A DNA stretch of 64,000 nt from Pseudomonas lijiangensis (GCF_018968705.1 NZ_CP076668.1:2429001-2493000); one strand, 5' to 3'; positions 10,711 through 20,592 are shown, counted from the first letter of the stretch. A program made the numbers and translations. Notes: generated from the sequence alone by a model not told the origin.

Positions 10711-11643
10711 TCATGACTTGTCGGTGAGGTTTTTGCCGATCATCCGGATCAGGATGATCGCCGCGATATTGGCAATGACGACCGCAATCAGGCCGCCCGC
10801 CGAGGCCATGCCGACATCGAACTGCAGCAATGCCTGGATGTAGATCAGGTATGCCAGGTTGGTCGACGCGAAGCCCGGCCCACCATTGGTGGTGGTAAAG
10901 ATTTCGGCAAATACCGAGAGCAGGAAAATCGTCTCGATCATCACTACCACGGCAATCGGCCGGGCCAGGTGGGGCAGGGTCAGGTGCCAGAAAATCGCAA
11001 TGGGGCCTGCGCCATCGAGTCGCGCCGCTTCCTTCTGTTCCTGGTCCAGCGACTGCATGGCGGTCATCAGGATCAGGATGGCGAACGGCAGCCATTGCCA
11101 GGAGACGATGATAATGATCGACAGCATCGGGTAATGGGCGAACCAGTCGACGGGCTCTGCACCGAAGAAGCGCCAGACGGCGGCCAGCACACCGGACACC
11201 GGGTGAAAGATCAGGTTCTTCCAGATCAGGGCACTGACGGTGGGCATGATGAAGAAGGGCGAGATCAACAGCACCCGTACGATGCCGCGACCAAAGAACT
11301 CGCTGGCTTCCAGCAGGGCGGAAATCAGCACGCCCAGGATCACGCTGATCGCCAGCACGCTGCCCACCAGCAGCAGGGTATTGCCGGCACCGGGCAGGAA
11401 ACCGCTGTCGGTGACGAAGTAAGTGAAGTTTTCCAGCCCGACGAATTCGTTTTCACCGGGGCTCAACAGGTTGTAGCGAATCAGCGAGAAGTAAATGGTC
11501 ATGCCCAGTGGCACGATCATCCAGACCAGCAAGAGCGCCACGGAAGGGCTGACCAGAAACCATCCGGGTTTGAACTGGCTGTTTCTGGCTTTTGGGGTCT
11601 CGCCGGATAAATCCGGGCGAGCAGGAGTGGCTGAGGTCTTCAT
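10711..11643 (-). CDS. mtlF: Polyol ABC transporter permease (MalF-type)
   Basis: Inner-membrane permease, 310 residues, with a cytoplasmic N-terminal extension of about 30 residues and then six hydrophobic segments. The EAA coupling loop is visible as KEAARLDGAGPIAIFWHLTLP near residue 215. It lies 74 bases after mtlE, the largest gap within the operon. Such a gap often holds an attenuating hairpin that keeps binding protein levels above permease levels, but I did not identify a clear one. Confidence 0.94.
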   Translation of the reverse strand: MKTSATPARPDLSGETPKARNSQFKPGWFLVSPSVALLLVWMIVPLGMTIYFSLIRYNLLSPGENEFVGLENFTYFVTDSGFLPGAGNTLLLVGSVLAISVILGVLISALLEASEFFGRGIVRVLLISPFFIMPTVSALIWKNLIFHPVSGVLAAVWRFFGAEPVDWFAHYPMLSIIIIVSWQWLPFAILILMTAMQSLDQEQKEAARLDGAGPIAIFWHLTLPHLARPIAVVVMIETIFLLSVFAEIFTTTNGGPGFASTNLAYLIYIQALLQFDVGMASAGGLIAVVIANIAAIILIRMIGKNLTDKS

Positions 11644-11717
11644 GGGGAACTCCGAACCGGGATTTGCCTGTCAGCGGGAGTCGAGGGGCTGGCGCCCCCC
11701 GGCTTGAGTCACGCGGT

Positions 11718-13040
11718 CTACTTTTTCGGGTAGCCGGCTCGTTTCATGTCGCGCTCGGTGGAGTTCTGCGCCATTTTCAAGGCGTTCTCCACGGTCGACT
11801 GGCCGATCAGGGCTGCCGAGAACTGCTGGCCGACACTGGTGCCGATGGCCTGGAACTCGGGAATGGTCACCAACTGGATCCCCACGTAAGGCACCGGTTT
11901 GAGGGTTGGCGTTTTGGGTGTCACAGCCATCAGGGATTTGAGGGTGATGTCGGCGAACGGTGCGGCTTTCTTGTATTCATCGGTGTAGGTCGACGCACGT
12001 GTGCCTGGTGGCACGTTGGAAACGCCGTCTTTCTCGGCAACCAGCGCGGCATATTCCCTGGACGTTGCCCATTGAGTGAAGGCCTGTGCGTCCTTGGTGT
12101 TCTTGGCACTGGTCGGGATCGCCAGCGACCAGGAATACAGCCACGACGAGCCTTTTTCCGTCACTTGATGAGGCGCATAGGTGAAGCCGACATGGTCTGC
12201 CACCTTGCTCTGGCTCTTGTCGGTGACAAAGGAGCCCGCCACGCTGGCATCGACCCACATGGCGCACTTGCCGCTGTTGAACAGCGCCAGGTTTTCGTTG
12301 AAACCGTTGCTCGATGCGCCCGGTGGCCCGGATTGCTTCATGGTGTTGACGTAGAAGTTGAGGGCGTCTTTCCATTCCGGCTGATCGAACTGGGGTTTCC
12401 ATTGTTCATCGAACCAGCGTGCGCCGTAGGCGTTGGCCACCGTGGTAATCAGCGCCATGTTCTCGCCCCAGCCGGCCTTGCCGCGCAGGCAGATGCCGTA
12501 TTGCTCCTTGGACTTGTCCGTCAGCTTGCCCGCGAACTCGGCAATCTGGGTCCAGGTCGGACGCTCCGGCATGGTCAGGCCGGCGTTCTGGAACAGGTCC
12601 TTGCGGTAGTAGGTGATCGAGCTTTCCGCATAGAACGGCAGGGCGAACAGCTTGCCATCCACCGACAGCCCGTCGCGCACGGAAGGGAATACATCATCGA
12701 GCTGGTAGCTGGCAGGCAGGTCTTTCATTTCCTGCAGCCAGCCCTTGGCGCCCCAGAGTGAAGCTTCGTACATGCCGATGGTCAGCACATCGAACTGGCC
12801 GCCCTTGGTGGCAATGTCGGTGGTCAGGCGCTGGCGCAGGACGTTTTCTTCCAGCACGACCCAGTTGAGCTTGATGTCGGGATGCTGTTCTTCAAAGGTT
12901 TTGGAGAGGCGTTGCATGCGGATCATGTCGCTGTTGTTGACCGTGGCGATGGTCACGGTTCCTGCAGCAGCGGTGCCGCCGAACAGGAAACCGGCGCTGA
13001 GGACTGAACTGGCAAGCAGGAATTTTGCTGAGGTCTTCAT
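11718..13040 (-). CDS. mtlE: Periplasmic polyol-binding protein
   Basis: Extracellular solute-binding protein of the MalE/family-1 type, 440 residues. The N-terminus has a lysine followed by a hydrophobic stretch ending GGTAAAG, a signal peptide for the periplasm. The body begins TVTIATVNNSDM and keeps the open alpha/beta pattern of sugar-binding proteins. It is the first gene of the mannitol operon, so the operon promoter should lie in the 239 bases between it and mtlR. Confidence 0.94.
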   Translation of the reverse strand: MKTSAKFLLASSVLSAGFLFGGTAAAGTVTIATVNNSDMIRMQRLSKTFEEQHPDIKLNWVVLEENVLRQRLTTDIATKGGQFDVLTIGMYEASLWGAKGWLQEMKDLPASYQLDDVFPSVRDGLSVDGKLFALPFYAESSITYYRKDLFQNAGLTMPERPTWTQIAEFAGKLTDKSKEQYGICLRGKAGWGENMALITTVANAYGARWFDEQWKPQFDQPEWKDALNFYVNTMKQSGPPGASSNGFNENLALFNSGKCAMWVDASVAGSFVTDKSQSKVADHVGFTYAPHQVTEKGSSWLYSWSLAIPTSAKNTKDAQAFTQWATSREYAALVAEKDGVSNVPPGTRASTYTDEYKKAAPFADITLKSLMAVTPKTPTLKPVPYVGIQLVTIPEFQAIGTSVGQQFSAALIGQSTVENALKMAQNSTERDMKRAGYPKK

Positions 13041-13212
13041 GGGTCACTCCTCTTCCATGCTCGGAGAGCCTGGAGGGTCGGTTATTGTTTTTGTCTCTTC
13101 CGGAGGTAAGGAAGATGTGAGCTGATTACACCGGCCTTGAGGCGCGATGACAAATCCTGCGCCGCACTTCAACTGATACTTTTTTGCAGTCGGCAAGGAT
13201 GTGAAAACCCAC

Positions 13213-13237
13213 TGCAGCCGCGCCAAGGCAGGCTGCA
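13213..13237. promoter_or_regulatory. Inverted repeat between mtlR and mtlE
   Basis: TGCAGCC at 13213-13219 and GGCTGCA at 13231-13237 form a 7-bp inverted repeat in the gap upstream of mtlE and just after the mtlR stop. It could be a weak mtlR terminator or part of an operator. No consensus promoter could be assigned with confidence in this 239-base gap. Confidence 0.25.
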
Positions 13238-13279
13238 ATGCAGAAACAGCGTAGACGAGCAGGGTGAAAGCAGGACGAA

Positions 13280-14185
13280 TCAGTACAGGTTCTGTTCGGT
13301 GAGGCGCTGGACGGCAAGGCGTCGGTAATGGGAGGGCGTCATGCCTTTGAGTTGCTGGAAACGTCGGTTGAAGTTGGAAATGTTGTTGAAACCCGACTCG
13401 AAACAGATGTCCGTTACCGGCTTGTCGCCGTCGGCCAGCAGCTCGCAGGACTTGCTGATGCGCAGGCGATTGACGAACTCCACGAAGCAGCGTCCGGTGG
13501 CCTGTTTGAATACTCTGGAAAAGTACGTGGGTTTCATCCCCAGGTACTCGGCGACCTCTTCAAGAGGCAGTTCGCGCCCGTAATGGGCAAAGATATAGTC
13601 CACCGCCCGGTTGGTACGCTCCACGCTGTGCTCGTCGGCCATGTGCGACACCGTGGTGCCTGAGAGCAACTGGAAGTCATCGCTGGCTGCCAGCAGTTCC
13701 AGCAGGATCAGAAAGTGCCCGAGCCGGGTGATGCCTCTTGAATCGGCGATCTTTTGCATCAGCTTCATGGCCTGGCGGATTGTGCGCTTGCAGCGAAACT
13801 CGATACCGTACTGAGCGCGCTCCAGCAGCGGGGCCAGGCTCTTGAGTTCGGTAAACACCTGATTGCCGCTTTCCAGCAGCTCATCGGTGAAGTTGACCAG
13901 CATGTCGCGCTTGGGCACCACTTCATCGTCCTGGATCTGGCTGATCCAGTTGTGCGGCAGGTTAGGCCCGGTGAGAAACAGGCTGCCGGGATGGAAGTTG
14001 CCGATATAGTCGCCGACGAATACCTTGCCGGAGCTGGCGACGATCAGGTGTAGTTCGTACTCCTTGTGGAAGTGCCAGCGCACCAGCGGGCAGGGAAAGC
14101 CGTGTTCGCGATAGATGATCGACAGACCATTGTGGTCGTCCATCAATTCGTAGGAAGGGTCTGTAATTCTTGCTGTTCGTGTCAT
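13280..14185 (-). CDS. mtlR: AraC-family activator of mannitol genes
   Basis: Transcription factor of 301 residues. Residues about 20-100 form a cupin-like sensing domain (RWHFHKEYELHLI, GDYIGNFHPGSLFLTGPNLPHNW), and residues about 200-295 form the double helix-turn-helix of AraC proteins, with PTYFSRVFKQATGRCFVEFV and ESGFNNISNFNRRFQQ. It lies directly upstream of mtlE in the same direction, the position of the known mannitol activator MtlR in P. fluorescens. It probably responds to mannitol, arabitol or glucitol. Confidence 0.9.
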   Translation of the reverse strand: MTRTARITDPSYELMDDHNGLSIIYREHGFPCPLVRWHFHKEYELHLIVASSGKVFVGDYIGNFHPGSLFLTGPNLPHNWISQIQDDEVVPKRDMLVNFTDELLESGNQVFTELKSLAPLLERAQYGIEFRCKRTIRQAMKLMQKIADSRGITRLGHFLILLELLAASDDFQLLSGTTVSHMADEHSVERTNRAVDYIFAHYGRELPLEEVAEYLGMKPTYFSRVFKQATGRCFVEFVNRLRISKSCELLADGDKPVTDICFESGFNNISNFNRRFQQLKGMTPSHYRRLAVQRLTEQNLY

Positions 14186-14304
14186 GGTCTGACCGCCTCC
14201 AAAGGTACCAGCCTGTTAATGTGCCTCAATTGTTCGATTCATGCCCAGTCGTCTCGTGCAAATAGCCAGTTGGCTGTTTGCAGCGAAACCGGAGTCATTG
14301 CCTG

Positions 14305-15060
14305 ATGAAACAGATCCTCCTGATCGGAATTGGTGCCGGAGATCCTGAACATATTACTGTGCAGGCCATCAATGCCCTGAACCGTGCCAGGGTGTTCTTT
14401 CTCCTGGACAAGGGCTACGCCGAGGATGATCTGCTGCGCCTGAGAAAAGACATCTGCCAGCGTTATATCGAGGGTGACGACTATCGGCTGGTGCAGGTTC
14501 GCGATCCGCAGCGCGAAGACGACCCTCAAGGCTATGAGCGCAGCATCGAACACTGGCATGAGCAACGGGCTGTGCTGTTCGAGCGGCTGATCGCCGATGA
14601 GCTTGAGGGCGGGGAGGTGGGCGCCTTTCTGGTCTGGGGTGATCCGTCGCTCTATGACAGCACCCTCAGGATTCTCGATCGGGTGCTGGCCCGGGGCCGG
14701 GAAATTTTCGACTATCAGGTCATTCCCGGCATCACCAGTGTCCAGGCGCTGGTGGCGCAGCATCGCGTGCCGTTGAACCGGGTTGGCGAGCAGATTCGTA
14801 TCACCACCGGCAGGCGACTGGCGGGTATGGCGGCAGATGAAGTGGACAATGTGGTGGTGATGCTCGATGCGCACTGCACCTTCGAACGTTTTGTCGGGCA
14901 GGGGCTGGATATCTATTGGGGGGCTTATCTGGGGACGCCGGAGGAAATCCTGCTGTCCGGCCCGCTCGATGAACTCTGCGGGCAGATCAGGCGGCTACGC
15001 GAAGAGGCACGTAGCCGCAAGGGCTGGATCATGGATACTTATCTGTTGCGCAAGGGCTGA
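14305..15060 (+). CDS. cobF: Precorrin-6A synthase (deacetylating)
   Basis: SAM-dependent methyltransferase of aerobic cobalamin synthesis that methylates C-1 of precorrin-5 and releases acetate. The ATG at 14305 is preceded by GGAG and gives 251 residues beginning MKQILLIGIGAGDPEHITVQAI, the glycine-rich motif of corrin methyltransferases. The second motif VWGDPSLYDSTL lies near residue 115 and PGITSVQAL near 145. CobF-specific features include the long insertion rich in Asp and Arg (about residues 55-85). It lies 34 kb from the other cobalamin genes, with no riboswitch in the 119 bases upstream. Confidence 0.93.
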   Translation: MKQILLIGIGAGDPEHITVQAINALNRARVFFLLDKGYAEDDLLRLRKDICQRYIEGDDYRLVQVRDPQREDDPQGYERSIEHWHEQRAVLFERLIADELEGGEVGAFLVWGDPSLYDSTLRILDRVLARGREIFDYQVIPGITSVQALVAQHRVPLNRVGEQIRITTGRRLAGMAADEVDNVVVMLDAHCTFERFVGQGLDIYWGAYLGTPEEILLSGPLDELCGQIRRLREEARSRKGWIMDTYLLRKG

Positions 15061-15061
15061 T

Positions 15062-16384
15062 TCAATCCTTGCGATTCTTCGCCTCGATCCACTGCGCCAT
15101 GTACTGGGTGCTTTTGTGGTGGTGATGGCGAAGCATTGCGCCGGTGAAATTGGCGATGCGATGGCGGGGCAGGTCCTGACGCAAGGTTTCGATACGTTCG
15201 ATCAGGCTGTCGCAGTGCTGCCTGTGCTGGAAGCGCGCCTGCAGAATTGTCCGTCCTGCGGCCTGGGCTTCTTCCCACAAGGTCTGATCCTGATACAGGC
15301 GCACCGCCGCGTCGGCTATTTCACTGGCGCTGCTGGCAATGGTCCCCGGCCAGGGCAGGTCGCCGCTCATGGCCTCGGCGCCCACGGGAGTCGTCACCGA
15401 AGGCGTGCCGCTGAGCATGGCATCCATCAGCTTGCCCTTGATGCCGGCACCGAAACGTAGCGGTGCCAGGCAAATACGCGCGCCGGACATCACCTGCAGG
15501 GCGTCTTCAGCCCAGTTCATGATATGAAAACCCTGCGCCGCGTTATGCAGTGCGGTGGCCTTGGGCGGCGTATAAGCGCCGTAGATATGCAGTTGTGCAG
15601 TGGGCAACTGCTGGCGAATCAGCGGCCAGATGGCGTTTTTCATCCAGAGGACGGCGTCCCAGTTGGGTGCATGGCGGAAATTGCCGATGCTGAGAAAGTG
15701 CGCCCGCTGCTCGAACGGTGCCACGCTTTCCGGTACGCCATCGAGCATCAGCGGGCACCAGTGCAGCAGGGACTTCGGCACGCCAAACTGATCGCTCAGC
15801 AAGTCGATTTCGACATCCGAAACCATCAGGTTCAGGTCGCAGCGATAGAGCGAGGCCACTTCCCTCTGCGCCAGATCGCTGCTGGCGATCCGGGCAAAGA
15901 GTTTCGAGTTATCGGTATCGAAAAAACCATTTAAATCATCGGGTTCCGACGATTCGTTCAAGTGATCTTTAAGCAGTTGATGGCGCGTGTGGCGCAGGCT
16001 CTGAAAGTCGCAGGTCTCCAGAATCCGCAAGGCATCGGGGCAATGCTTCTCGACCCGCCAGCCAAACTGTTCTTCGATCAGAAACTGGTCGAACAGCACC
16101 ACATCGGGCTGAAGCTCGCTGACGAAGGTATCGAAGCTGCTGCTGTTGAGTTCGATATGAACTTCATCGATACCCAGGCTCTTCAGATCGGCCCGGTGTT
16201 CGCCTTCCGTTGCCGGGCTGGCGAACGTGATGTGCCAGTCCTGTTCGAGAAAACACTGGATCAGTTGCATGACATGGCCGCTGGCCGCCGAAGAACGGGG
16301 CTCGGGCCATACATAGCCAATGATCAACAGTCGGGTTTTTGCTCGGGACGGAGTCTGGGCAGGGTGAATGTCAGTGTTAACCAA
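15062..16384 (-). CDS. Glycosyltransferase, GT4-like
   Basis: Glycosyltransferase of 440 residues with GT-B fold. The C-terminal half holds the donor-binding pattern of group 1 enzymes: NFRHAPNWDAVLWM, a strand ending LHIYGAY, and CLAPLRFGAGIKGKLMDAML followed by GTPSVTTPVGAE. Start: the only plausible codon is TTG at 16384, overlapping the last 8 bases of the upstream response regulator gene, since the first internal ATG would remove the first strand (LLIIGYVWPEP). The C-terminus is His/Arg rich. The sugar and acceptor are unknown; there is no polysaccharide cluster around it. Confidence 0.85.
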   Translation of the reverse strand: MVNTDIHPAQTPSRAKTRLLIIGYVWPEPRSSAASGHVMQLIQCFLEQDWHITFASPATEGEHRADLKSLGIDEVHIELNSSSFDTFVSELQPDVVLFDQFLIEEQFGWRVEKHCPDALRILETCDFQSLRHTRHQLLKDHLNESSEPDDLNGFFDTDNSKLFARIASSDLAQREVASLYRCDLNLMVSDVEIDLLSDQFGVPKSLLHWCPLMLDGVPESVAPFEQRAHFLSIGNFRHAPNWDAVLWMKNAIWPLIRQQLPTAQLHIYGAYTPPKATALHNAAQGFHIMNWAEDALQVMSGARICLAPLRFGAGIKGKLMDAMLSGTPSVTTPVGAEAMSGDLPWPGTIASSASEIADAAVRLYQDQTLWEEAQAAGRTILQARFQHRQHCDSLIERIETLRQDLPRHRIANFTGAMLRHHHHKSTQYMAQWIEAKNRKD

Positions 16385-16736
16385 GGATGCTTTTTACCTT
16401 GTCGCGCAGATCGTCAATGGAAAACGGCTTGCCGATCACATGCATGTCATCTGGCACTTCTATGTTTTCCGAGTAGCCGCTGGCGAACAGGATCGGCAGT
16501 TGCGGGCGCAGTTGCCGTGTCTGTCTGGCCAGTTCCGTGCCGCGCATGTCAGGCAAGCCCTGGTCCGTCATCATCAAGTCAATGTGGGTGGCCTGGTTTT
16601 CGATATGAGCCAGCGCTTCCTGGGCGTCCGAAGCTTCGAGTACCTGATACTCCAGTTCTTCAAGCACATCGATAATCAGCATGCGCACGATGCTGTCATC
16701 TTCGACCACAAGAATGGTGTTGGCTGCGTCAGGCAT
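16377..16736 (-). CDS. Single-domain response regulator
   Basis: CheY-like receiver of 119 residues with no output domain. It shows the acidic pair in VVEDDS, the phosphoacceptor Asp in MMTDQGLP, a Ser in FASGYS at the switch position and the Lys in IGKPF. Proteins of this kind act by phosphotransfer or by protein contact. It overlaps the start of the glycosyltransferase gene by 8 bases, so both are probably made from one mRNA. It is divergent from the large hybrid kinase, and its sequence resembles the receiver at 23549 and the C-terminal receiver of the PAS kinase, which suggests a shared signalling circuit. Confidence 0.93.
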   Translation of the reverse strand: MPDAANTILVVEDDSIVRMLIIDVLEELEYQVLEASDAQEALAHIENQATHIDLMMTDQGLPDMRGTELARQTRQLRPQLPILFASGYSENIEVPDDMHVIGKPFSIDDLRDKVKSILG

Positions 16737-17082
16737 GGTTATTTCCTAAAAAATGGTAGTGAAGCTACGCACAAGGCGCAGCCTGCGGGCTTTTATACGA
16801 AAAGTCACTGCATTTGGATCATGTTGCCTTGAAAACAGGCCAATCTGATCGATAACAATCGACTCTGTGCCCGTGTCTATCCATCAGTAAATAAAACACA
16901 ACCAGAAGTTCCATCTGATTTTAGTAGGTAGCTATCCTTTGCCAGGAGGCTTTACTTGCTGGAGGTGGCGAGCTTATCGCCGATTTATGTGTGAAATTTC
17001 AATCCTCTATGCGAGAAAAGTGAGTCTTTTTCTTGCTGTTACGGCAAACTCTACCGTTTTGATATCACGCCAGGGACTTTTC
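16737..17082. other. Divergent intergenic region, signalling genes
   Basis: This 346-base gap separates the response regulator from the hybrid kinase and must hold promoters in both directions. It is AT-richer than the neighbours. I see no convincing sigma-70 or sigma-54 consensus, hairpin or small gene. The hybrid kinase frame stays open back to 16939, but that N-terminus (Cys, Trp and Arg rich) looks non-coding. Confidence 0.5.
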
Positions 17083-20000
17083 ATGAACCGGACGTCTGTC
17101 GTCGATGAGCAGCGCTTTCGTAAATTACTGGTCCGCAACATCAGTCTGCCGCTGGGTGTAGGCGTTTTAAGTGCGCTTTTCTTTGCCATTCTGATCGGCT
17201 ATCTGCTTTCGGTCATTCAATGGGTGGAGCATACGGACCGGGTGCTCAACAGCACCAACCGTGCCATGAAGCTCTCCATTGACATGGAAACCGGCATGCG
17301 CGGTTTCCTGCTGACCGGGCAGGAAAACTTTCTTGACCCCTATGAAGTCGCCAAACCCCTGCTCAAGGCCGAGTTGAAAAACCTGGAGGAGCTGGTTGTC
17401 GATAACCCGACGCAAGTGGACCGTTTCCGCCGGTTGTCCACCTTGCAGGAGGAATGGGGACATTTCGCTCAGGAAATGATCGAGATGCGCCGTCAGAACG
17501 GTGATTTCGTCCTTGCCACTCGCGCCGGACGCGGCAAGCGCATTACCGATGAAATCCGTACCGAGTACGATCAGGTCATCTCCATGGAGCAGCAGTTGCG
17601 CCTTGCCCGCAACGCCGACGTGACCCGCACGACCATTGCGTGCGTGGTGCTCTATATGCTGTTTGTGCTGGTGGTCAGCGGCATCCTGGCTTATTTCGGA
17701 AGGCGTGACCTGCTTTCCCTGTCCACGACCTACAGCGCCAACCTGAATCAGCTTGAAGATAACGCCGAGCGTCTGCAGAAAGTCGCCTGGTTGCGCAATG
17801 GCCAGAGCGAACTGGCCGAGCAGGTGCTTGGCCAGTTGACACTCAACACCCTCGGGCAGCATATCCTGCAGTTCTTCGCCCAGTACCTGGGCGCAGTGGT
17901 GGCAGCCGTCTATGTCCGCCAGGAGCATGGTGGCCTGTTGCGTGTCGCCTCTTACGGGTTCTCCCGGGAGCATGAGCAGCAGGAACAGACAATCTTCAGT
18001 GGCGAAGGTGTCATCGGTCAGGCTGCACAGCAGAACCGCATCGTCACCCTTGATGGGGTGCCCGGCGATTACTTCAAGTACAGCTCCGGCCTGGGCGAAG
18101 GTCTGCCGGGCAGTGTCGTGATCGTGCCGACCAGCAATGACGATCAGGTCAATGGCGTGGTCGAACTGGGCTTCATGCGCGTACTCACTGAAAAGGACGT
18201 CGAGTTTCTGGAGCTGGTGGCCGCGAATGTTGGCACCTCCATTGAAGCGGCGCGTTATCGTCAGCGCCTTCAGGAAGTCCTGACCGAAACCCAGCAGCTC
18301 AACGAAGAATTGCAGGTCCAGCAGGAAGAGCTGCGCACCGCCAACGAAGAACTCGAAGAACAATCGCGGATCCTCAAGGAATCCCAGGCGCATCTGGAAA
18401 CCCAGCAGGCCGAGCTCGAGCAGACCAATACCCAGTTGGCCGAGCAAAGCCAGGCCCTGGAAGACCAGCGCGATATCCTGGACAGCAAGAACGAAGAACT
18501 GAGCCTGGCTCAGGTGGAGTTGCAGGCCCGTGCCGATGAGTTGCAGCGTTCCAGCAAGTACAAGTCCGAGTTCCTGGCCAACATGTCCCATGAGCTGCGC
18601 ACGCCGCTCAACAGTTCGTTGATCCTGGCCAAGCTGCTGGCAGAAAACCCGACCGAGAACCTGACCCAGGAGCAGGTCAAGTTTGCCGAATCGATCTACT
18701 CGGCCGGCAATGACCTGTTGAACCTGATCAACGACATCCTGGACATCTCCAAGGTCGAGGCGGGCAAGCTGGAAGTCCGTCCCGAGAACAGCAGCGTGTC
18801 GCGTCTGGTGGATGGCCTGCGTGGCATGTTCCAGCCATTGGCGAGCGAAAAGAATCTGGACTTCGTCGTGGAAGTGCAGCCTGGCACGCCAACCATGCTG
18901 TTCACCGACCGTCAGCGTCTGGAGCAGATCCTCAAGAACCTCTTGTCCAACGCCATCAAGTTCACCGAGAGCGGCACCGTGAGCATGATCGTCTCCCGTC
19001 AGCCGGGTTCAGGCATTGTGTTTACCGTGCGTGATTCGGGTATCGGTATCGCCCCGGAGCACCAGCAGAGCATTTTCGAGGCCTTCCGTCAGGCCGATGG
19101 CACCACCAACCGCCGTTACGGCGGCACCGGTCTGGGCCTGTCGATTTCCCGCGATCTGGCAGCCTTGCTGGGTGGCTCCATCAGCGTCACCAGTGCACCG
19201 GGGCAGGGCAGTATTTTCTCTCTGGTATTGCCAGAGCAGTACGTCGAGCAGGAGCGCGAAGAGGAGGGCGGCGAGCGGTCGGTGATCGTTTCCTCGCCTG
19301 TGGTCACGCTGCCGCTGGCCACTCAGCCAAGCCTGCCGGTTGCCGAGCCCAAGCCGATGATTCCAGTGCCAACCTTTGCCGATGATCGCCACAAGGCGCC
19401 GTTCAGCGGGCGCTGCATTCTGGTCATCGAAGATGAAGTGCGGTTTGCGCAGATCCTTTTCGATCTGGCCCACGAGCTGGGTTACAGCTGTCTTGTTGCC
19501 CACGCCGCCGACGAAGGCTTCAACCTGGCCGCGCAGTACACTCCCGACGCCATCCTGCTGGACATGCGCCTGCCGGATCATTCGGGCCTGACCGTGCTGC
19601 AACGCCTCAAGGAGCTGGCGCCTACCCGGCACATTCCGGTGCATGTGATTTCTGTCGAGGATCGTCAGGAAGCCGCTCTGCACATGGGGGCTATCGGCTA
19701 TGCGGTCAAACCGACCACCCGTGAAGAACTCAAGGATGTATTCGCCAGGCTCGAAGCCAAGCTGACCCAGAAGGTCAAGCACATCCTGCTGGTGGAGGAC
19801 GATGCCCTGCAGCGCGACAGTATTGCGCGCCTGATTGGCGACGATGATATTGAAATCACCGCCGTCGGCTTCGCTCAGGAGGCGCTGGACCTGCTGCGCG
19901 AAAATATCTACGACTGCATGATCATCGACCTCAAGTTGCCGGACATGCTGGGCAATGAACTGCTCAAGCGCATGTCCACCGAAGACATTCGTTCCTTCCC

Positions 20001-20592
20001 GCCGGTGATCGTCTACACGGGGCGCAACATGACCCGTGACGAAGAAACCGAGCTGATGAAGTACTCGCGTTCGATCATCATCAAGGGCGCCCGCTCGCCT
20101 GAGCGCCTGCTGGATGAAGTCACCCTGTTCCTGCACAAGGTCGAGTCGCAGCTCTCCAACGAGCGCCAGAAAATGCTCAAGACGGCCCGCAGCCGTGACA
20201 AGGTCTTCGAGGCGCGCAAGATCCTGGTGGTCGATGACGATGTGCGCAATATCTTCGCCTTGACCAGTGCCCTGGAGCACAAGGGCGCGGTGGTGGAGAT
20301 CGCCCGTAACGGCATCGAGGCGATTGCAAAGCTCAATGAGGTCGAAGATATCGACCTGGTGCTGATGGACGTGATGATGCCGGAAATGGATGGCTACGAA
20401 GCGACCGTTGAAATTCGCAAGGACCCTCGCTGGCGCAAACTGCCGATCATTGCCGTGACCGCCAAGGCCATGAAGGACGATCAGGAGCGTTGCCTGCAGG
20501 CGGGTTCCAACGACTATCTGGCCAAGCCCATCGATCTGGACCGGCTGTTCTCTTTGATTCGGGTCTGGCTGCCGAAAATGGAACGTATTTGA
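17083..20592 (+). CDS. CHASE3-GAF hybrid histidine kinase with three receivers
   Basis: Membrane sensor kinase, 1169 residues from the ATG at 17083 (AGGGA upstream). Order: TM1 (about 22-45), periplasmic CHASE3 domain with METGMRGFLLTG, TM2 (about 182-206), GAF (about 245-390), a long Glu/Gln-rich coiled coil (about 400-493), HisKA with SHELRTPLN (phosphorylatable His about 503), HATPase (about 610-730, RYGGTGLGLSIS), then three receivers with acceptor Asp near 827 (LLDMRLP), 949 (IIDLKLP) and 1096 (LMDVMMP). All three receivers keep the Asp. It heads an apparent operon with CheR, CheB and another kinase; the signal is unknown. Confidence 0.95.
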   Translation: MNRTSVVDEQRFRKLLVRNISLPLGVGVLSALFFAILIGYLLSVIQWVEHTDRVLNSTNRAMKLSIDMETGMRGFLLTGQENFLDPYEVAKPLLKAELKNLEELVVDNPTQVDRFRRLSTLQEEWGHFAQEMIEMRRQNGDFVLATRAGRGKRITDEIRTEYDQVISMEQQLRLARNADVTRTTIACVVLYMLFVLVVSGILAYFGRRDLLSLSTTYSANLNQLEDNAERLQKVAWLRNGQSELAEQVLGQLTLNTLGQHILQFFAQYLGAVVAAVYVRQEHGGLLRVASYGFSREHEQQEQTIFSGEGVIGQAAQQNRIVTLDGVPGDYFKYSSGLGEGLPGSVVIVPTSNDDQVNGVVELGFMRVLTEKDVEFLELVAANVGTSIEAARYRQRLQEVLTETQQLNEELQVQQEELRTANEELEEQSRILKESQAHLETQQAELEQTNTQLAEQSQALEDQRDILDSKNEELSLAQVELQARADELQRSSKYKSEFLANMSHELRTPLNSSLILAKLLAENPTENLTQEQVKFAESIYSAGNDLLNLINDILDISKVEAGKLEVRPENSSVSRLVDGLRGMFQPLASEKNLDFVVEVQPGTPTMLFTDRQRLEQILKNLLSNAIKFTESGTVSMIVSRQPGSGIVFTVRDSGIGIAPEHQQSIFEAFRQADGTTNRRYGGTGLGLSISRDLAALLGGSISVTSAPGQGSIFSLVLPEQYVEQEREEEGGERSVIVSSPVVTLPLATQPSLPVAEPKPMIPVPTFADDRHKAPFSGRCILVIEDEVRFAQILFDLAHELGYSCLVAHAADEGFNLAAQYTPDAILLDMRLPDHSGLTVLQRLKELAPTRHIPVHVISVEDRQEAALHMGAIGYAVKPTTREELKDVFARLEAKLTQKVKHILLVEDDALQRDSIARLIGDDDIEITAVGFAQEALDLLRENIYDCMIIDLKLPDMLGNELLKRMSTEDIRSFPPVIVYTGRNMTRDEETELMKYSRSIIIKGARSPERLLDEVTLFLHKVESQLSNERQKMLKTARSRDKVFEARKILVVDDDVRNIFALTSALEHKGAVVEIARNGIEAIAKLNEVEDIDLVLMDVMMPEMDGYEATVEIRKDPRWRKLPIIAVTAKAMKDDQERCLQAGSNDYLAKPIDLDRLFSLIRVWLPKMERI

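Noticed and set aside
17167..18591. 474-codon minus-strand frame opposite the CHASE3 kinase
   Set aside because: Antisense shadow of a well supported kinase; Leu/Gly/Gln-rich with no domain.
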